Origin: Brachionus rotundiformis
Taxonomy: Eukaryota > Rotifera > Eurotatoria > Ploima > Brachionidae
DNA length: 64,000 nt
Direction of reading: 5' to 3'
NCBI GenBank assembly: GCA_016802295.1
Contig: JAESIW010000200.1
Coordinates: 1,953,923 to 2,017,922 of the forward strand
Shown here: piece by piece, positions 44,191 through 58,100 of the stretch
How positions within the stretch are numbered: the stretch's first letter is position 1
Layout: every line of letters begins with the position of its first letter
The notes under the pieces: model-generated
Seen by the model: only the letters and a program-made list of their open reading frames with translations
What the model was told of the DNA's origin: nothing
Databases searched by the model: none
Translations under genes and position numbers: made by a program

Positions 44191-45086
44191 ATGACGAGTC
44201 CATTAAAAAACCAGGCCAAAAATGGCTTGGCATTTGAGGTTATCCTGGACGTGCCAAAGGGCAACACGCCAGCTAAACTCACTCCACAGAGCACACCAAA
44301 TAGACAACTGACCCAAGAGGATATAGTTAACAAGCTTCAGCGCGCTGAAGAGAGAAGACAGTCGCTAGAAATGGCCAAGCTGAGTATGATTAGCGAAAAG
44401 AATCAACGAATTGAGGAGGCGGCTAAGCTGCGTGAGGAACAGAGCTTGAATTTTGCCAAACAAACCGAGCAAAAATTGATTAACAAATTGGAAGCAAGCA
44501 AAGAGAACCGTAACACCATGAAGATGAATTTATTGGAAAAGCTAAAAAAGACTGTATTTTTGAAAATTTTTTGTTTCCAGAATTAATATTTCCATGGTCT
44601 AGGACGCCAAAATAGCCCAGATAAAAGAACTAGCCTCATCGTCAGCCAGTGTTTTGGAGGAAAAAATTGTAAATAAAATGATAGCTGCCGAGGAAAATCG
44701 CTTTGCTAATATTTGCGCTTTGACTGAGAGGCTCAAAGAACACGTGAGACCAATGGCTAAATTAAATTTAAAAATACTTTTTGGATTTTGTAGGAAAGAC
44801 ATGTTGAAGAGGTACGAAACGCGACTATGACCGGTAAGGATGAAGAACTAGAGGAAAAGATACTTCTTAAATTTCAGAATGCACTTGACAACCGAGAGGA
44901 GCATTTGGACAAAATAAAAGAAAAAATGAGAGAGCAAATTAGAAAAACTGTAAACAATGAAAATCTTAGTAAGAAGATAAAAAATTTTAATTTTTTTATA
45001 TTTTTAAGACTAAAGAAATTGATGAAGAGAGAGAAAAGGCTGGCTTACAAAGTCCAAACTCAAGCTCTTGTTTTGAAAAAAGTTAA
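44191..45086 (+). CDS. STMN: Stathmin-family protein with three tubulin-binding-type repeats
   Basis: Cytosolic microtubule regulator that sequesters tubulin. Four exons (donors at about 44552, 44745, 44971; acceptors at about 44603, 44794, 45016). Start MTSPLKNQAKNGLAFEVILD: the FEVIL beta-hairpin cap of stathmin. Then a Thr/Pro linker (TPAKLTPQSTPNRQLTQEDI) with SP/TP sites suitable for proline-directed kinases and a long charged helix (KLQRAEERRQSLEMAKLSMI). Three copies of an (E)xKLxxKxxAxxENR unit follow: EQKLINKLEASKENR, EEKIVNKMIAAEENR, EEKILLKFQNALDNR. The ERHVEEVRN motif of vertebrate stathmin lies between the second and third units. The final exon reads IDEEREKAGLQSPNSSSCFE, KS, stop 45084-45086, if the second of two AGs is used. 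About 245 residues, longer than vertebrate stathmin-1 (149). Confidence 0.85.
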
Positions 45087-48000
45087 ATATTTTTTAATTA
45101 AATTTTAAACTAAATTTTTTTACCAATCTAGTCAATTTACTAAGACTCGATATACTTAATTTTTATCAATAATTTTTATACTATAGTCAATTTAAATGAA
45201 TTCGATTTAAATTTGTCATAAAAATAATAAAAATTAAAAAAAACCTTTTATTTGTTAATGGACGAGGATTATCCATGCGTGAACAGGGTCATAAATTCGA
45301 TTATAGCTTTTGTAATAATCAATCATAAGATCTAGACTGAAAAGCTCTTGAATCAAACTTTTTTTTGACTCTTGTTTTTACAATCTAGCCTTTGGTTATT
45401 AAAATCAAAATTTTTAATTAATTAATGACCTCGGTTAACTTATCAAATTGGTGAATACTCTTTCTTCGGGTTTTCTTTTTTCAAAAGTCGACTTTTTTTT
45501 CAAATTTTAACCTATATTTCTAGTCAATTCTGTTTTAATTATTATTTAGTGTTATGGCCTACTTAATTAAATATAAAGTTATCTAAAAAATTTAAATTTA
45601 ATTTGAAAATTAACATTAAATCAAATTTTCAAGTCAAATTAAAATATGTAAAATCGGTGTCTTTGGTTTTGCCAATCTGGACTTAAAAAATTGGATATAA
45701 ATTGTTGACTGATGATTGTAAATTACCGAATCAAACAATAATTAAATATACTTTAAGAATGATTATTATTTCTATTGTTTTTTTTATTGGTAAATATAAA
45801 AACAAATTAAGCATGTTTAAATAATTTGATGCCAACATATTGTTAATCGATAAACAAATTTTTTTCTTTATCATTTCTAATTAAAATTGTTGCTATATAA
45901 GAAGCTGGCATGATCATTTAAGAAAGAGAAGAGCGTCATTTTAAACCTATGATATTGATACCTTTTCTTCGTTTTAAGAACAATTTAAATTTAAAAAAAT
46001 CAATAGTAATGCTTTCATAATTGAACAAAAAATCTATTTGCAGAAAATTCCACAAAGCAATTATATCTATCAATAGAAAATTCTCAAAAATTTATATTCC
46101 CTAAATTTTATTAAAAAAAGATATAAACACCCATTTTTCAATCGATATTGGTATTTAAATCTAAAATTGTAACTTGCTTTTACTTCAATATCACGATTTT
46201 TATCTCACTTGATTTTAATTTAAAAAATTTTAAAATCGATCATTCGATACCTTATTTTCTCTCTAATATATACACACTTCGTATCATTATTATTCTAAAA
46301 TTCTAGTCTAATTTGTTTTATCTAAACATCAATTTATCAGCTGAGAAATTCGAGAATATATAAACTTTAAACAGAATGCTTGGTTAAAATTTTCAATAGA
46401 TATTTACAATAAATAGATGGCTTAGCTGCTTGATTAGTATCTATCGAAAGCGCGAATAGTCTTAATGAATGAATGACCGAGTTAGTTTAGTTGAACAAAT
46501 TATAAATCTGAATTTGTCATTATAATTAGAAAATAAAGGTTGTTGATTAAGAATTTCAAAACTATACAATATATTCGACTCTTTGCAAAAGTATGTCAAA
46601 ACGATGAACTTTATTATTTGGTTTAAGTTTTAAAGAGCTTCTAATAAAAGTATATTTTTATATTTAAGTGCAAATAAGCCTTTGTTAGTGCTTCAATTTG
46701 TGCTAATACAACGCCCCCAAAACTACTAAAGCTTATTTTACCAAAATATACAATTTAATTAGCTAGCTTGTACATAAAAGTATAAACTTAACTAACGCTC
46801 TTTAGAGAATCCTTTCTTTTAAAACTCATATTTTGAAAATTGATTATTAGGGCATAGTTAAATTAATCTAAGCCACGGTTGATTGACAAAACCAATCAAT
46901 TCATTTTTATATAACTTTTATTTATTCAAAAAATAAAAAAAAGCATCAAAGAATGAAAAATATAATAATATAACTTTAATTGCTTTAATGAACTTTTATT
47001 TCTTTATTAAAACGTAAAAAATAAAACTTATAGAATTAAAATGAAATGAAAGAATATCAATAAAATGCACTTATAAAAATTGACAAAATATTGCGAAAAA
47101 TAGAAATAATAAGTGTAAACAATTTTTATTGTTAATCGAAATGGAAAAAATATACGGGCTAGCCAATATGTAAATAATCGATTTATTTATTCAAATAATT
47201 TTTCTAATATCCTTGAAACAGATTTGGTCGGTAAAGAAAAATAATAATTAAATGTACTTTTATTTTTACTTTTTCCAAATTAAGTAAAAATATATTTTTA
47301 ATAACCTCAATAAAAAAATAATTCTATTATTGTTAATTTTTTTTCTCTTTTAAGTTATTAAAATTGAAAAAAAAAATTTTTATAACTTTTTAATAATTTA
47401 TTTAATAATTCTATAATATCTATTCATATAAAAACAATTTTTTTCATAGAACTCGATAAAACTAAAAAAATTTAGAAAAAAATTATAAATTGTGATCCTT
47501 TTATTAATCAATTTATTAAATAAAAATATTATTTTTTTGATAACAACAAAACAAATTTGAAAAGCATCTTTAATTAAGAAAAATATATGCCAAACTTTTT
47601 GATGCTAAAAGTTTGGTTCTTTGTTATTCAGTATTTATTCTTGACCTAAATACTGTTGGTAATTATAGAATGAAATTAGTTTAGCCAAATTTAACCTCCC
47701 AAGAAATGATTTGAATAGAAAAAAAAAAACTATGTAAAATGCTTTAAAGCAATCATGCACGAGACAGATCGATCGTGATGTGTAATTAAAAGTTTAATAT
47801 TAAAAAACAAAACTTCCGTAAAAAAATTATATTTACTTAGATAAAATAATAAAGAAACTATTTTTCATAATTTTCAAATTATGATTGATTATGATTTTTC
47901 AGAGTTTTAAAATTTTATTCAGGAAGCCTTTCCAAAATATTTCTAGAAAATTACTTGAAAATTTTTATATGCTAATTTATCAGTTTTGTAAGCTGGAAAA

Positions 48001-51000
48001 ACTTTGGTTAGGCATGAGTCAGAAAATTAATTATAACACTTATTATGCCAAAGCTAAATTAACAACTTGAGTTAAGTTTACGAAAAATATTTTTCTTATC
48101 TAATTATTTGTACTGATAAAACGAAATTTCTTTAAGAGAACATTTTAAACGAATGTCTTTAATTCGTTTATCTAATAAAATTATTATGTACGCTATTAAG
48201 GGATTAAAATATAAAACATTTACTAAAATAAATGAATAAAATCAAAAAATCTTTTGTATTTATTATAATAATAAAAATTATTTGATTATTTGAATTTGAT
48301 CGATCGCCGAAAAAAATTAATATTTTAATTTTATTTTTTAATTATTAAAATTTCAAATCTAACTAAAATAATTAAGTTATCGTCTAATCCATTTATCTGT
48401 CAATGATTTAAATAAACTAAAAAATAGCTTTTGTTAAAGTTTCTTACATATTAACTTTTTTGGAAAAATTAGCTTTTTTATGTTTTTTTTCCAATCATAT
48501 GGATCATTTTCCTTTTAACAATTCATTTTTTTAAAGCTACATCTATTCATAGATAATCAATAGCTTTCAGTGGGAAGAATTATTATAAACACATGCTTCT
48601 TTACAAAAATAAATAAACCAACCTCTTTGAATTGATGAGCGACCAAGTTTATCTCTGCTAAAAGATGCAATCGAACTTTAGGATTAAAAGAAGATTTTTT
48701 CCTGATAAAATACAAATATTTAGATTATTGCATAAATGAGCTAAATTCTAAATTAAGTTTATAACGCATTTATAGCAGATTACTTTCAGCATATAACAAA
48801 ACAAATATCTAATTTAATAAGCATTTGATTTTTAAAAAATGAAGTTAAATATATTAAAGTATAAAAAAAATAATATATTATAAATTGTGAGCTCATATCT
48901 GCTTGTGAGATTATCTAGCTCTTAGAGTTTAAAAAAAAAACAAGGAGAAATTCGTAGAGAAATTATATAAAAATCGGAATGTTACATATTGAGTTAATGA
49001 AAAAAGTTTCATTTAAAAATATTGATTTAACCTTTCTACTCACGTGAATATTTAAAATTGAATTAAAAAAAAAAACATTTTTTTAAATTTTAAAATTAAT
49101 GCTAAATTTCCGAAAATAAAAATTATCAAAAATAAAACACTTATAGTTGTTTACAAAAGGTGTACATAGATAGTCTAGAGTAATACAAGCTTTAAGCTGA
49201 AATTTATTAAATTTCTTAAACACTAAACAATAAAACTTATTAATTATGACAAAGATATGGTCGACTCTATTCAAAATTTCTGTTTTGATTCTAACCTATT
49301 TATATTTATTAAGTATTAAATAAAAATTATTTTATTTTTTAATTTGAAAACCTAAAACTTATAAATTATTTACTTTGATCGCAAAATTAAGTTTTTTATA
49401 TTAAAATTTAACAAAAAATAACTTTAAAAAAATAACAAAAATCTGATTTTGTTTAAAAAGGTAAAAATTATAGACAAAAAATGTTAAATTTTATTCAAAC
49501 ATTAAATTCAAATCGATTCGATTTAAGTTGTTGATTAAATCCTTAAGACACTTAAGCATGATACAAAATAAACTCTTTTGCTAAAAAAGTCTGTAAAAAA
49601 GTAAAAAATATAAATTGTTTTTTATTAAACAATTAACACCTAAACAAACAAAAAACTTAAATTCTGTTTTGACGATTTATTATAAATATTAAAAAAGTTA
49701 AAATATCAGTTTATTATTGAAATAAATATTTCATTATTATTTTAAAATTTAAAACAAAAACTTTAAATTTTTTTATTCTAAATAAACGAACTAGTCCCTC
49801 TAAAATCACACCGAGTCTCGAAATAATTTATGAATTATAACATATTAAATAAATATTATAGTCTATAAATTTATTTTACTTTTCTATTATTTACATTTAT
49901 TTAATTGAAAATTGATTTTTTTACATCTTCTATATTGAATAAACCATTATATTAGCCTCTTTAAATACACCTAAAAAAGAAATTTAGAATTTATGTGTTT
50001 CTTAAATTGATCATTTATTCTAAATTTGAGATCATTGTACCATGATTTTGTTTTAAAAACCTGTCAAACTTTTTCAATATAAATTTTTAGATGGAAATAT
50101 AAACAATTTAAATTTTTTTGTTAAAACCAACTTTAGATAAGTATTGAAATCAAATAAATAGAAATTAAAAATGATATTTAAAACTTAGAATATAATGTTG
50201 AACTTAAAAGACAATTATTATTAATTTGAAAAATTATTAGAAAAAATAATCATTAATTTACGTTCGCAAAAATTCCAAACATTTTTTACCATAAAATTTC
50301 AGTCCTCATAGCTTTTTTGAATATTTAATATACGCAAGCACTTTTACTCTCAAAGTTTATTTGAAAATTAATAAACTTGATCATATTTATTATTATATGA
50401 TTGGAAAAATTAACTCTTTTAATAAAATGCAGTCTTAGCTTTATAATAAATTCAAGATTGAAGTTCAAACTAATTGCTTATCATTTATAATTTTCGATTT
50501 TCCTTTAATCAACAATAAAAATAAAGAAAAAATTGTGTTGCTATACTTTTTGAGATTTTATTTCAGAATATTATAATATTGAAAAACAAAGAGCAGAAAA
50601 CAAGACTCATTTTTTTAATAAATGATAAATAATTCTAAAAATGTAAAGAAGAAACTCAATATTAAATATCATGCTTAGAGATTTCTCGAATGCTAAAACG
50701 AAGTAATATTTACATGCTTTCTATTACTTTTTTTTGTGAAGGAAAGTTATTTAATGAAGTTTAATGTTGTTAGAAAATTAATGAGAAATCACAACAATAT
50801 AAACTATTACAAAAATTCTTTTATTTAACAAAAAAAAGTTAAAAAATTAATTAAAGTTTTCAGGATTTACAAAACACCTTAATTTAATTGATTATTTTTT
50901 TCATTACTTGTAGAATCACAACTTTTAGAGCAAAATTTAATTCATTTAGATATGATAATTTATATGCATGATCGAAAAGAGTTTAATAATTAAAAAACCT

Positions 51001-53689
51001 GATTTAAAACCTTCCTATTAAATATTTTAAAACGAATTAAAATTCTATCTACAAATTATTTTTATTAAAATTTGCTCTTATTAAACCATCGAATGTTTTT
51101 CTTTAATTATTGAAATCTAATTCTTGATATTGATTTCAATCGAGGGAGCATGTTTAAAATTAAAAAGTTACATATCTTAAGAGAAAAAAACTAGGTAAAT
51201 TCAATTACGGATACCAAAAAATTTGATTAAAATTAGATTTTTTTTACTTAGATCTATATTTTAAGCAAATTCTTTAATTAATAGATATTTTAATTTTCTA
51301 AATGAGAAAATTTATTGACTGTAAAGTAAAAAATTGATAAATACCAGTCTTAATTTTTTATCGTTTTTTTATCTTTGAATAAATGAATACCAAGAAAATA
51401 AATTTATTTACTGTATCTTTAATAAACAGTAATACAAAAAATATAGCAAAACTTAATAATTTCTCATGAAATACTTTACTCAAATAAATTGGATAAAAAA
51501 TTCTTTACATTGGATTTTTTATCAGTTTACTCGAAGGGATTTCGTTGAAAAGAATTATTAGAAAAATAAAATTATATGTAATTTTGAACAAATACCAATC
51601 TGTAAAAATAAAAATTACAATTTTTTTTAATTTAAAATTTTTTTAAAAAATTATTTTTTAATTATAAATATTAAAAAGTTTTATTCTTTTTTTAAAAAAG
51701 CTTAAATTTAATTTAGAAAAATGAGTCAATAATAAATTTGTTAAGAATTTAATAATTATAAATTAATTAAGGTATTAGTACAGAAATTTTTGGAAAAAAA
51801 ATGAACAAGATATTTCTTATTTAAATATAAAAATTACATTTCACCAAATGAGTAGCATATTCTGATATACTTTTCTTATTTACATGTTAATACAAAATCT
51901 AAACTTAATATTATTTATTCAGGGATTAAGATTTTGTTGACGTGAACTTTTTAAACTCTCTTAAGGAAACAATAATTTTTATTCTATGATTTAAAGCTGT
52001 AAAACTTGTTCAGACCATAGAAAAAGTTTAAATTTTTCTTTTGTCTCTCACTAATATTCTATAGTGCGTATTTTGTTCAGAAAATCACTTAAAAAATTCA
52101 ATTCTATTTAAAAAAATTTATTTATTGAGGCTTAAGATAAAAGGATTTTGAATTAGTTTTATTGATTGACGGTACGTTTGTTTTAAGTAGTGTGAATTTC
52201 GAAAGCTCTTTATTCGAATAAACAAAATATTTATATCATTGATATTTATTAGTATTTTGTTCAGTACCTCAATATATAATAAAATTTAAAACTTTTTCCT
52301 ATTCCATTTCATTTTTATTCAAACATTAGAATATGAAATATTGGATACTATTTCCTTTTTCATTAGTAATTAAATATATCAAATTTTAAAGTTTTTGTCA
52401 ATTTTTTTATAAACGCTTATCATTAATTATCTAAAGTTACTGAAGAAAAAGATTGATTGACAGAGTCATTCAATCAAATGAAACCTCTTTAATTTTTTTA
52501 AAAAATATTAAAAAAAATATTATTATGCTTTGCCAATAATTACTATTTATGCAAATATAAATTTTCTTATTCCAATCAATATGTTTCTTAGGAAACTATT
52601 CTCTAATTTTATCTTTTCTTACTTCAAAATTAAAAAAAGCTTGGTCTATGATAACAAATGATGTATCCGATATCTACCAGGTACTCTAAATACAAAGAAA
52701 TTATATTCTTTTCTTAAAAGTAATTTCTAAAAAATAATTAAGCAATCTAAAAGGTTTAAACACAGCTAATTTATTTTAATTTAAATAAAATTTGAATAAA
52801 TGATTGTTTTTTTATCGATAACATTTATTTATGATACTTTAAAGGTAAAATTTAATAACTTATAATTCTTAAAAGCATTTATGAATTTAGATGATATTCT
52901 GCATTTTTTCATCTATAAAAAATCTAATGAAAAAAATATTACATTAATTATTTAAAATTAAGTATTTATGGAAAAGAAAAATGAATTGAAATTTTTGAGA
53001 TTAATTTAATTTTAGCATGAAACAAAATTAAATAAAATTATGATTGCATTTTTTTACAAGGGTGAATTACTATTAAATTACCACATAAACAATGTAAAAA
53101 AATCTACTGACTCTTTTTTCCTTGAAATTTTCATCAATGCAGCAGTTTTTAAAAATTGAAATCCTTTGATGTAAATCTTGATGTATAGCTGATGTTAAAT
53201 TATAATTGGAAAAACACCAATAAACATCATTATCTGTTAACTATGTCTTGTGGAAGATAAGAATGTAGTTGTATAGTTTGATAAATCAGTGACAACTTGT
53301 TGAAATTAAATGAAAAATGGAAGGTCTTCATACGGATCATTAATTTAAATCAAAAATTAGTTTTGGAAATTGATTGAACTAAATTTGATTTTTTTCTTAA
53401 ATTTTAATTTTGATGAATATGTATAATATAATGTTATAAATGACTGATTAAAAATTTCTGTAAGTTTTTTTTCAGAAAACCTTTACTCTATGGTTAAACT
53501 AGAATTTATTAATTTCTTCAAATTCCCAAATAAACTTATTGTGGGTCTTTTCAAGTTTTTTAATATTTTAGCTAAGTCAAATAATAAGTTGATTGTTGCT
53601 ATTTTGTTTGCCAAAATGGCTGATTTATTTGTTTTTCTTATTAATACTATTAATAATATGATATAATTATGATTTTAACAAGCACTTAA
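45087..53689. other. 8.6-kb AT-rich gene desert
   Basis: No protein-coding exon, tRNA, rRNA or clear transposon could be recognised. Open frames at 47885-48070 (+) and 49083-49274 (-) are Phe/Lys/Asn/Ile-rich and not supported. Slightly less AT-rich spots (about 45240-45310, 48885-48930, 53090-53330) show no structure that I can name. Far enhancers of the neighbouring stathmin or Rab11-FIP genes could be here, but nothing in the sequence shows it. Confidence 0.5.
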
Positions 53690-54352
53690 GTCGTCTTATG
53701 CGTATAATTTTGCAGATTGGCTCGGTTCTTTGATCTGTTGCACAGCTCCTCAATATCTTTTGGATAGAAGATTCTCAAAATATTTCGTAGGCATTTTATA
53801 TTGAATACTTCGATCTTTTGAAGATCATTGTCAGTCATTCTCCATCATACAGATCCATATAGCAATACAGATATGACAAGACTACTATAGAGATGTTATT
53901 TAGTCTTCAGTCGAAGGATTGACGATTTCCTTAATTAGAAGAAAGCAGTTTTGGCTTTCGTTAATCTGTTTCGAATGTCTTCTTCAGAGCCACTATTTTT
54001 GCTAATCATGCTTCCTAGATATGTAAAGGTGTCGACACATTTGAAATGTCCAGTTTCAACAAAAATTGGTGCATTGAGTTTCTTGTTTATGAAAATAACT
54101 TCTGTTTTTCCGGTGTTTATCTCTTGACCAACATATTCAGTGTTGCGTTTCAGCTTCTCGGTATTCTCTCTCTTATGGCTCTCTATTTGTGATATAAAGG
54201 AAATATCAGCTGCAAAAATCTAAATCTTCCATCCGACCTATAGACATTTCCAAATAAATGCCAGCTCGCTGTCCTTCAGTGGTTATCCTCAATGAGGGTC
54301 AACAAAACCAATGGAGAAATAACACATCCCTGACGAACCCCTGTCTTACTTA
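53690..54352 (-). mobile_element. Dead RTE-type non-LTR retrotransposon reverse transcriptase
   Basis: Read on the minus strand in shifting frames: KTGVRQGCVISPLVLLTL (54352 side, RT motif 4-5), a short degenerate part, then FAADIS where the catalytic FADD should be, SHKRENTEKLKRNTEYVG, EINTGKTEVIFINKKLNAPI, CVDTFTYLGSMISKNSGSEE, DIRNRLTKAKTAF, then VISVLLYGSV*WRMTDNDLQ, FNIKCLRNILRIFYPKDIEE. The order (GVRQGC, ADD, INxxKTE, FTYLGS, LLYGSEtW) is characteristic of RTE-clade LINEs. At least two frameshifts, an in-frame TGA after LLYGSV and loss of the first catalytic Asp show it is inactive. The 5' part of the element is missing. Confidence 0.85.
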
Positions 54353-55102
54353 AAACTTACTAAAAAGATCATTCAGATTAATCTTTACAAATTTTAACTG
54401 AATCTAAAGAAATTTTTATTTTTTAAAAAACTTACTTTTAATGAATATTTTAATTTACTTGATTATCTGTATACAAAAACCAGGAATTAAATTGAATCAA
54501 ATAAGAATCTTTTATTGATAAAAACATAGACAATTGTTCATTTTATCACAAGTCGTACAGAATTAATAAGTTAATTAATTATTTGAGTTAATTCTCTTGA
54601 TCCATGAATGTTTAATTAATGGTAAGAATTTGTAATAACATAGTAACGTAAAGATAAAATTTTTTAATAAAAAAAATCAAAACTAAATAAGAATCATGAT
54701 TAAATTTACCTTTTAATAAATAAGTTGTTTTATTTTTTTAAATTTAATAAAAGCTAATAATTAGATAGTTAATTATTGAAAATTTGCATAAAAAATTTAT
54801 TAAATTTTATTTTTGGAGAAATTTAATAATTAAAAAATTTTGATAAAATGGTAAACTCTAAAATGAATAAAAAAAAAAAAGATATTCAAATAGAAAGGTA
54901 TACAATCAAAATTTTCATCATTCTTTAAAACGGAATGTCAAAAGTTAAAATTTAGCATTATATAGAAAACCTATTAAATCCTAGTTTCAATTAACCAAAT
55001 AATGATAGCAACTTTTGATTTTATAATAAAAATAAACTTATAGAATATTTATAAAAAAAAATTTTGAAAAAAAAATGCTACACTCCGTTCGTAGATAGGG
55101 CG
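54353..55102. other. AT-rich spacer
   Basis: Lies between the RTE relic and the 3' end of the Rab11-FIP gene. An A-rich run occurs near 54870. No gene is seen. Confidence 0.5.
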
Positions 55103-58100
55103 TCAAGCGTAATTTTTATTCTTAATTGGGCCACATGTTTCATTCATTAAAATTACCGGATCAGTTTCCATAATTTTAACTACTAAATTATCAATATAAA
55201 TTTCAAGATCTTTGATTCGAGATTCTTTAAGATCTAGGTGTCGTTTTTGGTACGCTATCAATTGTAACAATTCCTTTAAAAAATAAATTGACCTATAAAA
55301 TTAAAAATATTTAGATTTTATTCATACATCTCGATCAAAGTATTCTAATTGTTTTTTTAGGCTATCAGGCACAGAAATTTCTTCTAATTTAACTCCATCC
55401 AGGCCCTCCAAATACTTTTTGGCCTTATCGCTTGGCTCTTTTTGGTTAATTAAATCTGGCAAGCCTCGTCCATTCACAGTCAAAGAAAGCTCTTCTTCGG
55501 GCTTCATATTTTGCTCATCCTTTAATTTAAATTTTAATTAAAATTTAATCAAAATTGCTTTTTAAAGTCAATAAGTGTGGTCAGAATGGCAAAATTACGC
55601 GTGATTACACATAAGCAAAACACTATACAATATAGATATATCAAAATTTACTTGAAATATGTAATTTTGATCAAAGTCAGGGGTTTTAATCTCATCATCA
55701 TTTGTATTAGAGGCTCTTTTATCATTAAAATCAAATCTCATGCTTGAACGATTTGATTTAGTCGCATTAGAATAGGAGACAAATGAATTGTTAGTGCTAG
55801 CTTCTCGATCTAGATTTAGATTTAGATCAGATGTCAAATCTTGATTTGGAACAACTCTTCTTCTTTCACTCTGTCTGGTAATCTAACCAAAATAAATTTA
55901 AAAAAAATCCTAAATTTTTCTCTAGTTATCTAACTAAGACTAATCAAGAACCCGATTTAAAAATACTAATACCACACTTCTATTGTAAATCCGATTTAAA
56001 GAATTAAGACAATTTACCCTATTTCTAGATATATCACTAGTCTCAGTATCTTCCGAGACAAGCTCGCTTTTGGTTATATTAGACTCTATTAATTGAGAAT
56101 CAATCTCATTTGGCTCTTCGAATTCTTCAGTTTCTTCTTCGACCATTTCATCGAGTTGACGACCTGCTTCAGCTAAATCGTTTGCCATGTCCGGCATATC
56201 ATCATTGATTTCGGTCTTAATCTCTGAATTGGCGAAAGTTTGGAACGCAGAGTCTACATCTTCTTCCAAGTCTTTTTCGTCATCAGTATCTTCTTTAGTT
56301 TTCACTTCTTCTTTTTCTTTTCTCTGTATTGAATAAGAATCGGATGATTCTGAAATTTGGCTTTTAATGTCGACAATCGAGTCTGTATCGTTTGAATCAG
56401 TTGCTTTAGTTGGTTCAAACTGATCAGATATTGGTTCGATTTTGGGCTCAAAATTGTTCTCGAAATCGGTTTTGTTGTCCACAAGAGCATCGGAAAAGGT
56501 TTCTTCGGGGTTTTGGTCGCTCATTTTAAGGTCGGAGAATGGGTCGAACAGCTGAACACTGGTTGGGTTGGAAAAAAAAGGGTCGAGTTTATTAGAATTG
56601 GTAAACGATAAGGAAGAGGACGACGAGGAAAAGGGGTCTATATCTATGGAGAAGGTTGACGTTGGAGGAATATTGCTATCCAATTCTTGATTTGTTTTTA
56701 TAGTTTTGTTTGTTTGTGCAGCAAGCTCGGGTTCTTGTTTTTGAACAAGATTGTCTAATATTTTTAAATTCTTTTATGTTGGAAATATATAGAAAAATTA
56801 TTTATTTTAACAATCGGAATTTACAATTAAAGCTAATTTACAAATTAATAAAAGTGGCCCATGAAAACAGCGAGCCAATATCTAGCAAATTTAGTTTTAT
56901 TTTCAGTTAATTAAAATTAATATCTCGTGAAAAAAATTATCTTTTCAAGGAGATAATTTAAAACTAGTGTCATATGAGAGCATAAGAATGAAAATTTTTA
57001 TCATTTATCACTAGTTCAGGGATGAAATCACACTTTATTTTTCTAATTTTTTGAAACTCAAGATCTTAAATCAGGTTCTTGATTTTAAATTTTTTAAGAG
57101 TTATAAAAAAAGTTATCTATAAAATAATGTTAGATTGTTTGTATCTATTTTGTTTTAAAGCTTTGATACTTGTGAATATTTTTAATAGTTTCATGTGATT
57201 TTAGATTTTTTTATGTTTGATGGTAAAATGATTCATAATAAGTCTAAATTGTTTAATTTTGATATTTTAAAAGATTGTTTTACTATTTTCGGACGTGAAT
57301 GGACTAACTAACATCCAATTTAAATCTAATTTATTTTAAAAATTGAATTCTGATATCTATGAAATTATTAATTGTTAATTATGTGTATTTTAAAAATACT
57401 TTAAAAAGACTGAAGGGTGTGAAAAAGAAAATCAAAAATGAAGATTTTTGTTTAGTCTAAGCGACCTAGAATAATTAAAAAGATATTCTTTTTATAATTT
57501 TGGCAAAATCAAGCTGAACACCAATTTTAGCATACCTTAAATTATGAAAAAATAATGAGACGGAAAAATAAGAAACAAATGATACCATAATTAAATAATT
57601 AGAAAAATGTTTTTTATTTTAAATTTTAGAAAAACTAATATTTTCAATTGAATATAAAAAAAATAACAACTAATTTAATTAATGTTATATTTATTTAATT
57701 TTCTTAGAAAATAAAGAAAAGATGTGGTTTTTAAATAAAGATTATAAATTTAACAAGAAGTAAAATTATTGTAACAATTTAAAAATTCAAAAGTAAAAAA
57801 TTTATATTTTATAATATTTTTTGACAGATAACTAAATAAATAGATATTATTTGATTTTTTTCATAATTCTTTTTATTCAAATTATTAGCATACTCGACTA
57901 AATAGATTATCATCATTATCATTTTGTCCCAATAAAAAATTATTTCATATAAAATTTTCTGGTTGATTGTTAGGTTAAATTAAATTAATTGAATTTTTTT
58001 ATTTTAAATTAAATTTACCAGGAAAAGAGTGAAGCTAGGCCACAAATGAGCCAATTTAAAAATATAAAAAAGTTTGTCTATTTAAATATCTTTTCTTATA

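Noticed and set aside
47885..48070. 61-codon plus-strand frame in the desert
   Set aside because: Composition equals chance frames in this DNA and no motif is present.
49083..49274. 63-codon minus-strand frame in the desert
   Set aside because: No motif, no splice context; AT-driven residues.
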